Source: an uncultured Bacilli bacterium
GTDB lineage: Bacteria > Bacillota_I > Bacilli_A > RF39 > UBA660
NCBI GenBank assembly: GCA_944359735.1
Contig: CALVTA010000106.1
Span: 1 to 6,133 of the forward strand
Direction: 5' to 3'
DNA length: 6,133 nt
How positions within the stretch are numbered: the stretch's first letter is position 1; the number at the start of each line of letters is the position of its first letter. A model generated the notes under the pieces. The model searched no databases. It was not told where the DNA came from and was given only the letters and a program-made list of their open reading frames with translations. Position numbers and translations under genes: made by a program. Below are positions 1 through 6,034 of this stretch, one piece after another.

Positions 1-54
1 AAAAAAGGCACTATATTACTACATATCATAAATACATACATAGTAATATAGTGC
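1..54 (-). terminator. Strong intrinsic terminator for leftward transcription
   Basis: Positions 8-21 and 41-54 are a perfect 14-bp inverted repeat around a 19-nt loop. Read on the minus strand, the stem is followed directly by CCTTTTTT (complement of 1-7), the layout of a rho-independent terminator. On the plus strand no T-run follows, so it works in one direction only. It lies beyond the terminator at 149-200 and beyond the oriT-like segment, so it would catch read-through from the leftward operon, or end a short transcript of the oriT region. The stem is AT-rich, with GCAC at its base. A protein-binding palindrome is a less likely reading, because of the T-run. Confidence 0.75.
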
Positions 55-85
55 TTGAATGGGGTTTCAAAAGGGCTTTCCCTTT
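55..85. repeat. Small hairpins flanking the oriT-like region
   Basis: Two short inverted repeats can be seen and share one base. TTGAA (55-59) pairs with TTCAA (66-70), and AAAGGG (70-75) pairs with CCCTTT (80-85) across a CTTT loop. They sit directly beside the long imperfect hairpin at 87-123, so the non-coding segment from 8 to 191 is almost wholly foldable. No ORF of note lies here. They may be accessory binding sites of the transfer origin, part of a single-strand origin, or part of a structured RNA. The sequence alone does not decide between these. Confidence 0.4.
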
Positions 86-145
86 GCACACATCGTTATT
101 GGCTTTGCCAATATCGTAGTGTGTTACTATTTCGGTTGAAATAGT
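86..145 (+). other. oriT: Probable MobV-type origin of transfer (oriT), nick predicted between 123 and 124
   Basis: TAGTGTGTTA at 117-126 matches the nick region of the pMV158 oriT, where the MobV relaxase MobM cleaves in TAGTGTG/TTA. As in pMV158, a stem-loop precedes the nick: TATTGGC (97-103) pairs with GCCAATA (107-113) around TTT. CG (94-95) pairs with CG (115-116), and CACAC (87-91) pairs with GTGTG (119-123), ending exactly at the predicted nick. Just 3' of it, ACTATTTC (126-133) pairs perfectly with GAAATAGT (138-145) around GGTT. The relaxase encoded at 3822-5105 is of the matching family. The site lies past the 3' end of the operon rather than next to the mob gene, unless the molecule is circular. 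The motif is seen directly; the function is inferred. Confidence 0.75.
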
Positions 146-148
146 TTA

Positions 149-200
149 AAAAGCAGAAATCCGTTAGTTATGAAATTTTTTGGGATTTCTGTTTTTATTT
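149..200 (-). terminator. Intrinsic terminator at the end of the leftward operon, probably bidirectional
   Basis: CAGAAATCC (154-162) and GGATTTCTG (183-191) form a perfect 9-bp stem around a 20-nt loop, and A/T pairs can extend it outward. On the minus strand the stem is followed by CTTTTT, just after the stop of the 219-residue gene. On the plus strand it is followed by TTTTTATTT, so it could also stop rightward transcription out of the oriT region into the operon. Confidence 0.7.
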
Positions 201-860
201 TTATAGAGTTTTCTTTTTATTCAAATTAGGACAAGTAGATATTGCCCTTTGAGCCAGTCCCCATTCGTTATCATTATTGTATCCAGCAACATAAACAAGA
301 TTTTCAATAAATTTACAATTTAATGGTCTTCCCATTACCCACTTAAATGCTATTACACCATCTTTATCAGGTTGACCAAATTGTTCAAAATACATACTAG
401 CAATTTCTTTTGTCCAAGGCATTGGATTATATTGTGCAAAACCCATTCCTACAGGTGTACTTGCATTATATAAGGCAGCTAATACTTCATTTCTATCTTT
501 ATCTGAAATATCAATAACATCTGATTCTATTTCAACACAACCATAATCAACATCAGGTAATTCTTCTTGTGTTAATCCTAGTACCTCAGCATTATATTTT
601 TTTCTAAATTCGTGTGCAAATTCTGGAGATGTACATTGTCTAACATATTGTGGAACAAGAGCAATAAATGGAAGAGTATTTTCTCCTTCTTTTTCTGCAT
701 CTTGTAATGCCATTTTAAAAGCTAAAACCAATGTATCTATATCAATTCTATCTGGAATCATTTTTGCAAATTTATGATAAAATTCACTTTCAGAATTATA
801 TCTATTAATTGTTCCTGATGCTGATTCAAAACTTTCTTTAGCATTTTCAAAAAATAACAT
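201..860 (-). CDS. Phage/mobile-element conserved protein of unknown function, 219 aa
   Basis: I do not know its biochemical role. The C-terminal part, residues about 116-207, looks like a conserved segment I recall from uncharacterised phage and conjugative-element proteins of Bacillota. It has a D-x-x-x-V-L-A-A-L-Y-N-A-S-x-P-x-G-M-G-F start (residues 122-141), a Y-N-P-M-P-W-T stretch (144-150), then W-V-M-G-R (174-178) and an N-N-D-N-E-W-G-L-A-Q motif (195-204). The N-terminal 110 residues are acidic to mixed and predicted soluble; there is no signal peptide or membrane segment. The ATG at 860 follows AGGAG with an 8-nt spacer. That site overlaps the TAG stop of the 961-residue gene upstream, so translation is probably coupled and the two products probably act together. 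It is the last gene before the terminator. The family match is from memory and was not searched. Confidence 0.85.
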   Translation of the reverse strand: MLFFENAKESFESASGTINRYNSESEFYHKFAKMIPDRIDIDTLVLAFKMALQDAEKEGENTLPFIALVPQYVRQCTSPEFAHEFRKKYNAEVLGLTQEELPDVDYGCVEIESDVIDISDKDRNEVLAALYNASTPVGMGFAQYNPMPWTKEIASMYFEQFGQPDKDGVIAFKWVMGRPLNCKFIENLVYVAGYNNDNEWGLAQRAISTCPNLNKKKTL

Positions 861-868
861 AATATCAT

Positions 869-873
869 CTCCT
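869..873 (-). promoter_or_regulatory. Ribosome binding site overlapping the upstream stop codon
   Basis: AGGAG (minus strand, 873 to 869) shares bases with the TAG stop (874-872) of the 961-residue gene and lies 8 nt before the ATG at 860. Ribosomes finishing the upstream gene would sit on the start site of the next, which indicates translational coupling. Confidence 0.75.
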
Positions 874-3757
874 ATCTTCTATTACAATTCAATGGTTTTA
901 ATCTTTTTACAAATGGTTCATTGTCATCAAATGAAGTTACTTTGGGTTCGATAAATCTTGATAAATATTTATCATACTCTGTTTTTGTTTCTTCGTTTTC
1001 TTTTAATGTTCCGCTTTCAATAGTATCATCATTCTTAACTAAAATATACCACCCATCTCCTGAAATAATTTTAGTATAATTAGTAAAATCTAATGGTAAT
1101 TCTTCTCCATTAACTTGATACCTTAATGAATTCACATTAAGAGCTACTGCATCCAAAGTATCTATATCAGTATTACTTACATCATTAATAGATATAACTC
1201 TTTTTCTGGGATCTCTATATTGAGCTCCAACAACACCATATCTTGGTTCTTCAGGCATAGTTCCTGCTAATAATTGTTGTTTGTATGAGTCATAAACATA
1301 AACATCATTTTCTAATGGTCGAGGTGCATCAATTTCTATATCTTTTAGATCATTAAATGTATAATCTGATTTACCAATAGTAACAGCTTTAACTTTTTGT
1401 ATATCATCTTCTGTTTCTTGTGAAACATATAACATTTCTCTCGCTGCTCTTTTATATACATCAGCTAATTTAATATCATCTTTATACATTCCATGATATG
1501 GGCTACCTGCTTCAACGCTATCAAAACAAATAACATCACCATTACGCCATACCCAACTTTGAGTTAAAAATTGTCCTTTATAATATACAACAAAAGTTCT
1601 TCCATTTCTTGATTGCATTGAATGTTTAAGTGCTGAATAAGATATTCCTCTAACTACAAAACAACAATGTGATAAATATCCTACTGCTACAGCAAGTGGA
1701 TCATCTAAATCTAAAATTTTGTATGTAAAATCACCTAATTGTCCTTCCACTTTAGGTATAGATGAGTAACCTCTATTTCTTGCATCTTTACATAATCCAA
1801 TTGCTTCAGATAATAAAGTTGGATCTGTTGTATTCATTTCTCTTAAAGCATGTTTAAATCCTATTTCGTCTGGTTTTAATTCAATTGGCAAATCTATATC
1901 TTCAAAATGTTTAACAATTCTTTTAACACTTAATACTCCATTACAAGATTTCTTGATTTCTTCAAAGCAATTACAAAATTCTGTAAAATATCTTTCAAAT
2001 TCAGGAATATCTCCTCTTATCATTCTGTTAATTACAGAATTTGGTTCTTTCATCATTCCTTTTCCAAAAAGATAAGTAATTAATTCTTCGTTTATATTAG
2101 GTACTCCATTTTCAGCAATAAAAACTTCTTCATATTTTAAACCATCAAATAAATTTTCCATTCTATTACCTTGCATATTAGACTCTAATAAATACTTACC
2201 TCTATCTTTTCCAAAATAGCATAATAATTGTAATCCCATTCTTTCTACAAATGATAAATTATCAGCATTAGTATTAGTTCTGTGAATTGCATTTTTCCAT
2301 CTTATAACTGGTGTAATATTTAATTTTGCAAGTTGCTCATCAGTTAAGAAATTAGTTATATAATCTGCATTATCAATTAATTGTCCACATTTGGATAAGT
2401 AAATTAAACCTTTATAAGTTTTAGTCATATAAACTTTATCAAATGGCATACTTCCTTTTGCTAATCTATAAAATACACCATTTAAAGAAATACTTTCAGG
2501 ATAAGTTCCATCTTTTTCGCATCTTCCTAATAAATCAGTTGAAAATTTATTTCTTAATTCTAGAAATAAAGGATTTTGGTCATTGATAACTCTTTCTTTT
2601 AATAATTTGCCACACGCTATGATTGCTTCAATGTAATCATCAAATATTAATTTTGTTTTACCATCTTTTCCTATATTTTTTACTAATCGTTCAAAATCTT
2701 CAATCGAATAATCTTTATTATTACACTTTTCTACAAATCTAGTAATAATTTCTAACATAGTTTCATCATTAATATACTTTGATAAATCGCTACCAGAATA
2801 AGCAATATCTAAAAACTCTAATATTACATCAGCTGTAAACTTATTGCTCTTATAGTGTGTTCTATTATCAAATAATGAAAGCGTTTCTTCAATACCAATT
2901 TGATGAAATTTATTTTTAAATAATTTGAACAAATCACTATCATTCAATAATTCAGATTGTTGGTTTGCATTCTCAAAATAGGATCCTCTATAATTACCTA
3001 AATACTTATATCTAGTGAATAATAGTTCAAATTTAGGAATAGAACATTCATTTACTTTATCACTAAATAATTCTAAAAATCTATTTAAAGTATCTAATTT
3101 GTGCGACTTTAAAAGTATAAATTCTATCAAATCATCAGCAGATAATTTCATTAATCTTTCATGCTCGCTAGATAACTTTTCGAACACTTCATTTTCATCT
3201 AAATCTTGTAATTCTAATAAGATATCATCGCCAATTTGATTAGGAAAGTAATCCCTTAATTTTAAACGAGCTTTTTCACTTACTGAGTAAAAGAAATTAA
3301 AATACATTCTATCTTCAGGATTTAAATTACTTTTATACTTATCAATAGCTATTAATTGCATTTTTTCTGGCAAATTAATTATACATGTTTCAATCAAAGA
3401 TGAAGGAAGCTCTTTATGATAATTATTGAGTAATGACATTACACTTTGAGAATCCATTATCCCAATACATTCAATCCATATAATCATTGGATAGCTCTTA
3501 ATGTTCTCAAAAGCTACCTTACTCCATGGAGATTTGTCTTTGGCCATAAAAGCTAAACACATTAAAGTTTCTTGAAACGTCTCCTCCTTAATTTGCCTTT
3601 GTGCATTTGCCTTATGTGTTAATATATCTAAAACTCTTTGTTGTTCATAAAAATTTCTAAATCCTACATTTTTTCGATAATTATCTAATAATTTTGTTGC
3701 CTTATTCATAGGCAACCTAAGTACACTATTTAATAATATTTCAAAATTCATAACCAA
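872..3757 (-). CDS. Large PcfJ-like / phage-type protein of unknown function, 961 aa
   Basis: This is a large soluble protein with no visible signal peptide or membrane span. Residues 1 to about 640 are mostly helical and leucine-rich, perhaps solenoid-like, and match nothing I can name. Residues about 665-750 are the recognisable part. They read G-D-F-T-Y-K-I-L-D-L-D-D-P-L-A-V-A-V-G, then H697-C698-C699, then N-G-R-T-F-V-V-Y (718-725), then Q-S-W-V-W-R-N-G (733-740) and F-D-S-V-E (745-749). The pattern of a His/Cys motif, a beta hairpin, then Q-S-W and D-x-(I/V)-E resembles PcfJ-like domains of conjugative plasmids and uncharacterised large phage proteins. Residues 810-880 continue with V-Y-D-S-Y-K-Q-Q-L-L-A-G. 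The frame opens at TTG (3757), but ATG at 3751 has better spacing (10 nt from AAGGGG) and is my preferred start, giving 959 aa. It is coupled to the 219-residue gene downstream. The reading frame is certain; the domain name is tentative. Confidence 0.85.
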   Translation of the reverse strand: MVMNFEILLNSVLRLPMNKATKLLDNYRKNVGFRNFYEQQRVLDILTHKANAQRQIKEETFQETLMCLAFMAKDKSPWSKVAFENIKSYPMIIWIECIGIMDSQSVMSLLNNYHKELPSSLIETCIINLPEKMQLIAIDKYKSNLNPEDRMYFNFFYSVSEKARLKLRDYFPNQIGDDILLELQDLDENEVFEKLSSEHERLMKLSADDLIEFILLKSHKLDTLNRFLELFSDKVNECSIPKFELLFTRYKYLGNYRGSYFENANQQSELLNDSDLFKLFKNKFHQIGIEETLSLFDNRTHYKSNKFTADVILEFLDIAYSGSDLSKYINDETMLEIITRFVEKCNNKDYSIEDFERLVKNIGKDGKTKLIFDDYIEAIIACGKLLKERVINDQNPLFLELRNKFSTDLLGRCEKDGTYPESISLNGVFYRLAKGSMPFDKVYMTKTYKGLIYLSKCGQLIDNADYITNFLTDEQLAKLNITPVIRWKNAIHRTNTNADNLSFVERMGLQLLCYFGKDRGKYLLESNMQGNRMENLFDGLKYEEVFIAENGVPNINEELITYLFGKGMMKEPNSVINRMIRGDIPEFERYFTEFCNCFEEIKKSCNGVLSVKRIVKHFEDIDLPIELKPDEIGFKHALREMNTTDPTLLSEAIGLCKDARNRGYSSIPKVEGQLGDFTYKILDLDDPLAVAVGYLSHCCFVVRGISYSALKHSMQSRNGRTFVVYYKGQFLTQSWVWRNGDVICFDSVEAGSPYHGMYKDDIKLADVYKRAAREMLYVSQETEDDIQKVKAVTIGKSDYTFNDLKDIEIDAPRPLENDVYVYDSYKQQLLAGTMPEEPRYGVVGAQYRDPRKRVISINDVSNTDIDTLDAVALNVNSLRYQVNGEELPLDFTNYTKIISGDGWYILVKNDDTIESGTLKENEETKTEYDKYLSRFIEPKVTSFDDNEPFVKRLKPLNCNRR

Positions 3758-3759
3758 AA

Positions 3760-3767
3760 CACCCCTT
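3760..3767 (-). promoter_or_regulatory. Ribosome binding site of the 961-aa gene; decides between TTG and ATG starts
   Basis: AAGGGGTG (3767 to 3760, minus strand) is close to the AAGGAGGTG consensus. From the last G of GGGG the spacer is 4 nt to TTG at 3757 and 10 nt to ATG at 3751. The ATG, two codons in, is the more likely start. Confidence 0.55.
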
Positions 3768-3782
3768 GTTTTTTAAGTGGTT

Positions 3783-3814
3783 ATTATATTAACACAAATT
3801 TACTGAAAATACAA
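3783..3814 (-). promoter_or_regulatory. Candidate sigma-A promoter for the 961-aa and 219-aa genes
   Basis: On the minus strand, TTGTAT (3814-3809) is followed after 17 nt by TAATAT (3791-3786), which is preceded by TGT as in an extended -10. A perfect TATAAT (3788-3783) overlaps it but would need a 20-nt spacer. The site fills the 64-nt gap after the mob stop codon. The last two genes may therefore be expressed apart from the relaxase as well as by read-through; I see no terminator in the gap. Confidence 0.5.
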
Positions 3815-3821
3815 ATATACA

Positions 3822-5105
3822 TTATATACTAACCTCATAATCATCTTTGTCCATGTCATTGCTTTTTCTAGTTTTATAATAACTAGGAACATTCGCATAA
3901 TCAAAAAGCTCATCTTCTTTAGTAGTACCTACTCCAATATCATAAACATCATTGCTATCAAAATCTTTATTGTAATAATATTCCTTTATTTCGCTTGTAG
4001 TAGTCTCTTTTGTAGGCTCATTACCAATTTGTAGTAATTCTCTAAAAAAATGTTTTATTGCCTTTAAAATAACCTTTATGTAAGATTTTAAAGTATTATT
4101 TTCTTTTGTGAGATTCTGATTTCTAGTGGTCAACGCTTTAATTTCTCTTTTCATATTTTGATTTTCTTTTTCTAAACTTTGATGGCTTTTAGTAAAACTA
4201 TCAACTTCGTTAAAAAGGTCATTTATTTTCGGTTCTAAATCTACTGCCTTTTTAGTTTCTTCAATTACTTTATTCATACTATCAAAAGTTTCTTTTTCTA
4301 CTAAAACATGAGTTTTATTAAACGGAATATTTTTAGTAGTTTTTTGTTTTTCGTTAAATTCTTTCATTGCTTCATCAATTTTAGTATTAATAACTCTTAC
4401 TTTCTGTTCATAATACCTAGTAGTCTTTTTAAGTTCTTTAACTTTTTGATGTTTGGCTGTACTTCCTTTAATACCACGTTCTAAATCATAACCTTTATCA
4501 GCTAGTCTTTGATGGTACTTATCTTGCAATTCTGATAAATGTATTTTATCTTTAATATAGGCTTTTTTAGAAATAGTATATCTGTTAGTATTAGTTCTTT
4601 TATCAAGCTTTTTTATTAAAGGTATAACGACACAATGAAGATGGGGTGTTTCTTCATCTAAATGGACTGTGGCATGTAATATTTGTTCCTTTTTATATCC
4701 TAAATCTTCATAAACAAATTCCATACAAGTATCAGCCCATTCTTTTATTTCTTCTTTTCTCATGCTATTAAAGAATTGATGTGTTGCTGTAAAAAGAAGT
4801 TCATCGGCTACAACATTTTTAGATTTGTTAAGCATTTGATTAAAAGTTCTTTTTCTATCTTCACGTTCATTTTTCATTCTCTCGTTATGTTCTTTTTCAT
4901 AATCTTTTACTAAATCATGAAACCCTTTAACATATTTTTCTTTCAAAGGTACTATTTCAATATTATCTTTAGTTAATTCTAATTTTATATTTGGATTAGA
5001 GTTATAAGCCTTTTTCTCTCTTTTGTTATGTGACCCAATTTGTGCTAAATCATTTAAAGTATAAATAGGTTCACTTCTAAATATTGCATAATTTATAATT
5101 ATCAT
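3822..5105 (-). CDS. mobV: MobV (Pre/Mob) family relaxase, plasmid mobilization protein
   Basis: MobV relaxases nick oriT and carry the single strand into the recipient, using transfer machinery supplied by a helper element. Numbering from the first ATG, the conserved N-terminal block runs from N5-Y-A-I-F-R-S-E-P through the L-N-D-L-A-Q-I-G-S-H-N-K-R-E-K motif. H26 there corresponds to the nucleophilic His22 of pMV158 MobM. The metal-binding motif H148-L-D-E-E-T-P-H155-L-H157 matches the MobM H-x-x-E-x-x-x-H-x-H arrangement. A conserved E-R-G-I-K-G-S-T-A-K-H stretch sits at about 209-219. Residues about 290-345 are charged and heptad-like, a probable coiled coil for dimerisation, and the tail is acidic. 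The 427-residue length is normal for the family, and the gene looks intact and catalytically complete. Its likely target is the site at 86-145. The start codon is doubtful: the first ATG lies inside the Shine-Dalgarno sequence. Confidence 0.95.
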   Translation of the reverse strand: MIIINYAIFRSEPIYTLNDLAQIGSHNKREKKAYNSNPNIKLELTKDNIEIVPLKEKYVKGFHDLVKDYEKEHNERMKNEREDRKRTFNQMLNKSKNVVADELLFTATHQFFNSMRKEEIKEWADTCMEFVYEDLGYKKEQILHATVHLDEETPHLHCVVIPLIKKLDKRTNTNRYTISKKAYIKDKIHLSELQDKYHQRLADKGYDLERGIKGSTAKHQKVKELKKTTRYYEQKVRVINTKIDEAMKEFNEKQKTTKNIPFNKTHVLVEKETFDSMNKVIEETKKAVDLEPKINDLFNEVDSFTKSHQSLEKENQNMKREIKALTTRNQNLTKENNTLKSYIKVILKAIKHFFRELLQIGNEPTKETTTSEIKEYYYNKDFDSNDVYDIGVGTTKEDELFDYANVPSYYKTRKSNDMDKDDYEVSI

Positions 5106-5113
5106 CTCCTCTC
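5094..5113 (-). promoter_or_regulatory. Extended Shine-Dalgarno that swallows the apparent mob ATG; homologous start is ATA
   Basis: The minus strand reads GAGAGGAG (5113 to 5106) and then ATGATAATT before ATA at 5096-5094. AGGAG touches the ATG at 5105 with no spacer, and AGGAGATGAT itself resembles the consensus AGGAGGTGAT. In the 219-aa gene the equivalent AGGAG-ATGATATT is followed by ATG. Here the same place, 9 nt on, is ATA, followed by AAT-TAT-GCA, where relatives typically read Met-Asn-Tyr-Ala. Initiation may use AUA, AUU (5099-5097), or the zero-spaced AUG. Confidence 0.55.
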
Positions 5114-5120
5114 ATGCAAA

Positions 5121-5147
5121 ATAAAAAGATATGATTTCTCATACCTT
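5121..5147 (-). terminator. Small terminator or attenuator hairpin just before mob
   Basis: On the minus strand GGTATGA (5145-5139) pairs with TCATATC (5134-5128), with one G-U pair, across a GAAA tetraloop. Flanking AA/TT pairs extend the stem to 9 bp, and TTTTTATTTT follows. The hairpin ends about 8 nt before the mob Shine-Dalgarno. It could end the rhuM transcript or attenuate relaxase expression. The stem is short and AT-rich, so strength is uncertain. Confidence 0.45.
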
Positions 5148-5199
5148 AGCTATTTCAAAACTAATTTTTTATTAAATAATAATTTTCTTATTTTTGTTT

Positions 5200-5247
5200 T
5201 AATAATATCAGTTTGAGGACATTAACATTTAATAACTGATACTATTA
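5200..5247. repeat. Inverted repeat, 14 positions with one mismatch
   Basis: Positions 5200-5213 are complementary to 5234-5247 except for one A/C mismatch (5205 with 5242), with a 20-nt loop. It overlaps the 3' end of the 45-codon ORF and lies upstream of mob. On the minus strand an A-rich run follows rather than a T-run, so it is not an ordinary terminator for the operon. It could be an operator, a mismatched transcript stem, or a remnant of a mobile-element end. The AT-rich spacer 5148-5199 next to it shows no gene, and I could not place a convincing mob promoter there. Confidence 0.45.
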
Positions 5248-5359
5248 TTTTAAAATCCACATCCATATCTTGTTCTTCTAAAAAGTCTAACTTCATTCTT
5301 CTATCATCAGGTTTTCCTTTAAAATAAAGCAATTTTACTATTTTTTCATTTCGTGTCAT
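5222..5359 (-). CDS. Possible 45-aa small protein or displaced gene fragment
   Basis: ATG at 5359 overlaps the rhuM TGA stop as ATGA, and the frame runs 45 codons to TAA at 5224-5222. The product reads like a real protein: it is charged and contains G-K-P-D-D-R-R-M-K-L-D-F-L-E-E-Q (residues 15-30), then D-F-K-I-I-V-S-V-I near the end, a helix followed by a hydrophobic strand. I recognise no family. There is no clear Shine-Dalgarno, so it would depend on coupling with rhuM. The same frame stays open a few codons upstream of the ATG, with a stop at 5384-5382, so it may instead be the C-terminal tail of a gene that recombined into rhuM. It is too short to decide. Confidence 0.4.
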   Translation of the reverse strand: MTRNEKIVKLLYFKGKPDDRRMKLDFLEEQDMDVDFKIIVSVIKC

Positions 5360-6030
5360 TTGGTACAACTTAGCCAATTAGTGAGACCCATATGTTTTTT
5401 ATTAGCATTCGCTCTACTATAAATAAGTTCTGCTGCAGTATGACCAGAGATAGCATAATGAAGTTTGTTTTGAACAATTTTAAAAAATGTATAAGCTTCT
5501 TCTGATTTAGGATTATAATCTGTAGAAGTTGCAATGAACAAATCCGTAATCTTTTGATAAGACATTCTTTCACTTACTCTAATTGTTTTAATTCGTTCTA
5601 ATAACTCATCAAAATATTTAGCATCATATTTATTTCCTCTAATAAACCTCTCATCATTTAAAGCAAATCCCTTTGTTATATATTCTTTTAATACTTTAGT
5701 GGCCCATATTCTAAATTCAGTTGCTTTCTTAGAGTTTACTCGATAACCAACAGAAATAATTGCATCTAAATTATAAAAATCTGTTTTGTATGTTTTTCCA
5801 TCTTCCGCAGTATGTGCAAATTTTGCACATACTGAATTTTTATTCAATTCTCCATCAGTAAATATGTTTTTTAAATGTTTTGTTATGACAGTTCTGTCAA
5901 CATCAAATACTTTAGCCATCCCTTTTTGAGTAAGCCATAAAGTTTCATCTCTATATATTGCATCAACCACTACATTTCCATCTTTATCTTTATAAATTAA
6001 TAAGTCATTCTGTCCTTCTAACATATTCAT
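5356..6030 (-). CDS. rhuM: RhuM-family protein, C-terminally truncated (224 aa)
   Basis: RhuM proteins, named from a Salmonella pathogenicity-island gene, occur on many mobile elements; their function is not established. Residues about 28-56 look like a helix-turn-helix (L-W-L-T-Q-K-G-M-A-K-V-F-D-V-D-R-T-V-I-T). Residues about 84-128 carry the family signature Y-N-L-D-A-I-I-S-V-G-Y-R-V-N-S, then F-R-I-W-A-T, then L-K-E-Y, then K-G-F-A-L-N-D-E-R. The sequence stays family-like to H213-M-G-L-T-N-W219, then ends in five unrelated residues. Full-length members run to about 330 residues, continuing with a K-x-D-x-x-I-A-K-N-Y-L region that is absent here in every frame. The gene looks cut by recombination near 5375-5382 rather than by a point mutation. 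Starts at 6030 or 6024 (Met-Asn-Met) are both possible. It is the first gene of the leftward operon. Confidence 0.88.
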   Translation of the reverse strand: MNMLEGQNDLLIYKDKDGNVVVDAIYRDETLWLTQKGMAKVFDVDRTVITKHLKNIFTDGELNKNSVCAKFAHTAEDGKTYKTDFYNLDAIISVGYRVNSKKATEFRIWATKVLKEYITKGFALNDERFIRGNKYDAKYFDELLERIKTIRVSERMSYQKITDLFIATSTDYNPKSEEAYTFFKIVQNKLHYAISGHTAAELIYSRANANKKHMGLTNWLSCTK

Positions 6031-6034
6031 AATT

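Noticed and set aside
3015..3239. Plus-strand open frame of 74 codons
   Set aside because: It lies inside the 961-aa gene on the other strand, its product is low-complexity (Ser/Asn-rich), and there is no ribosome binding site or family match. It is a shadow of the real frame.
872..3757. Naming the large protein PcfJ or calling it a replication initiator
   Set aside because: Only a short C-terminal segment resembles PcfJ-like domains, and the rest does not. I see no Rep motifs such as a second HUH, a Walker box or a primase site, so no gene name or function is assigned.
5200..5247. Inverted repeat as the rhuM terminator
   Set aside because: The minus strand after the stem is A-rich with no T-run. 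The nearby stem at 5121-5147 fits a terminator better.
5356..5358. TGA at the end of rhuM as a recoded Trp (mycoplasma-type code)
   Set aside because: Reading through reaches TAG after only five more codons without restoring the family C-terminus. Trp in the window is encoded by TGG, and no gene needs TGA as sense.
5370..5573. Minus-strand open frame of 67 codons overlapping rhuM
   Set aside because: It is in another frame within the clearly coding rhuM sequence, with an Ile/Leu-rich product typical of an out-of-frame AT-rich translation.
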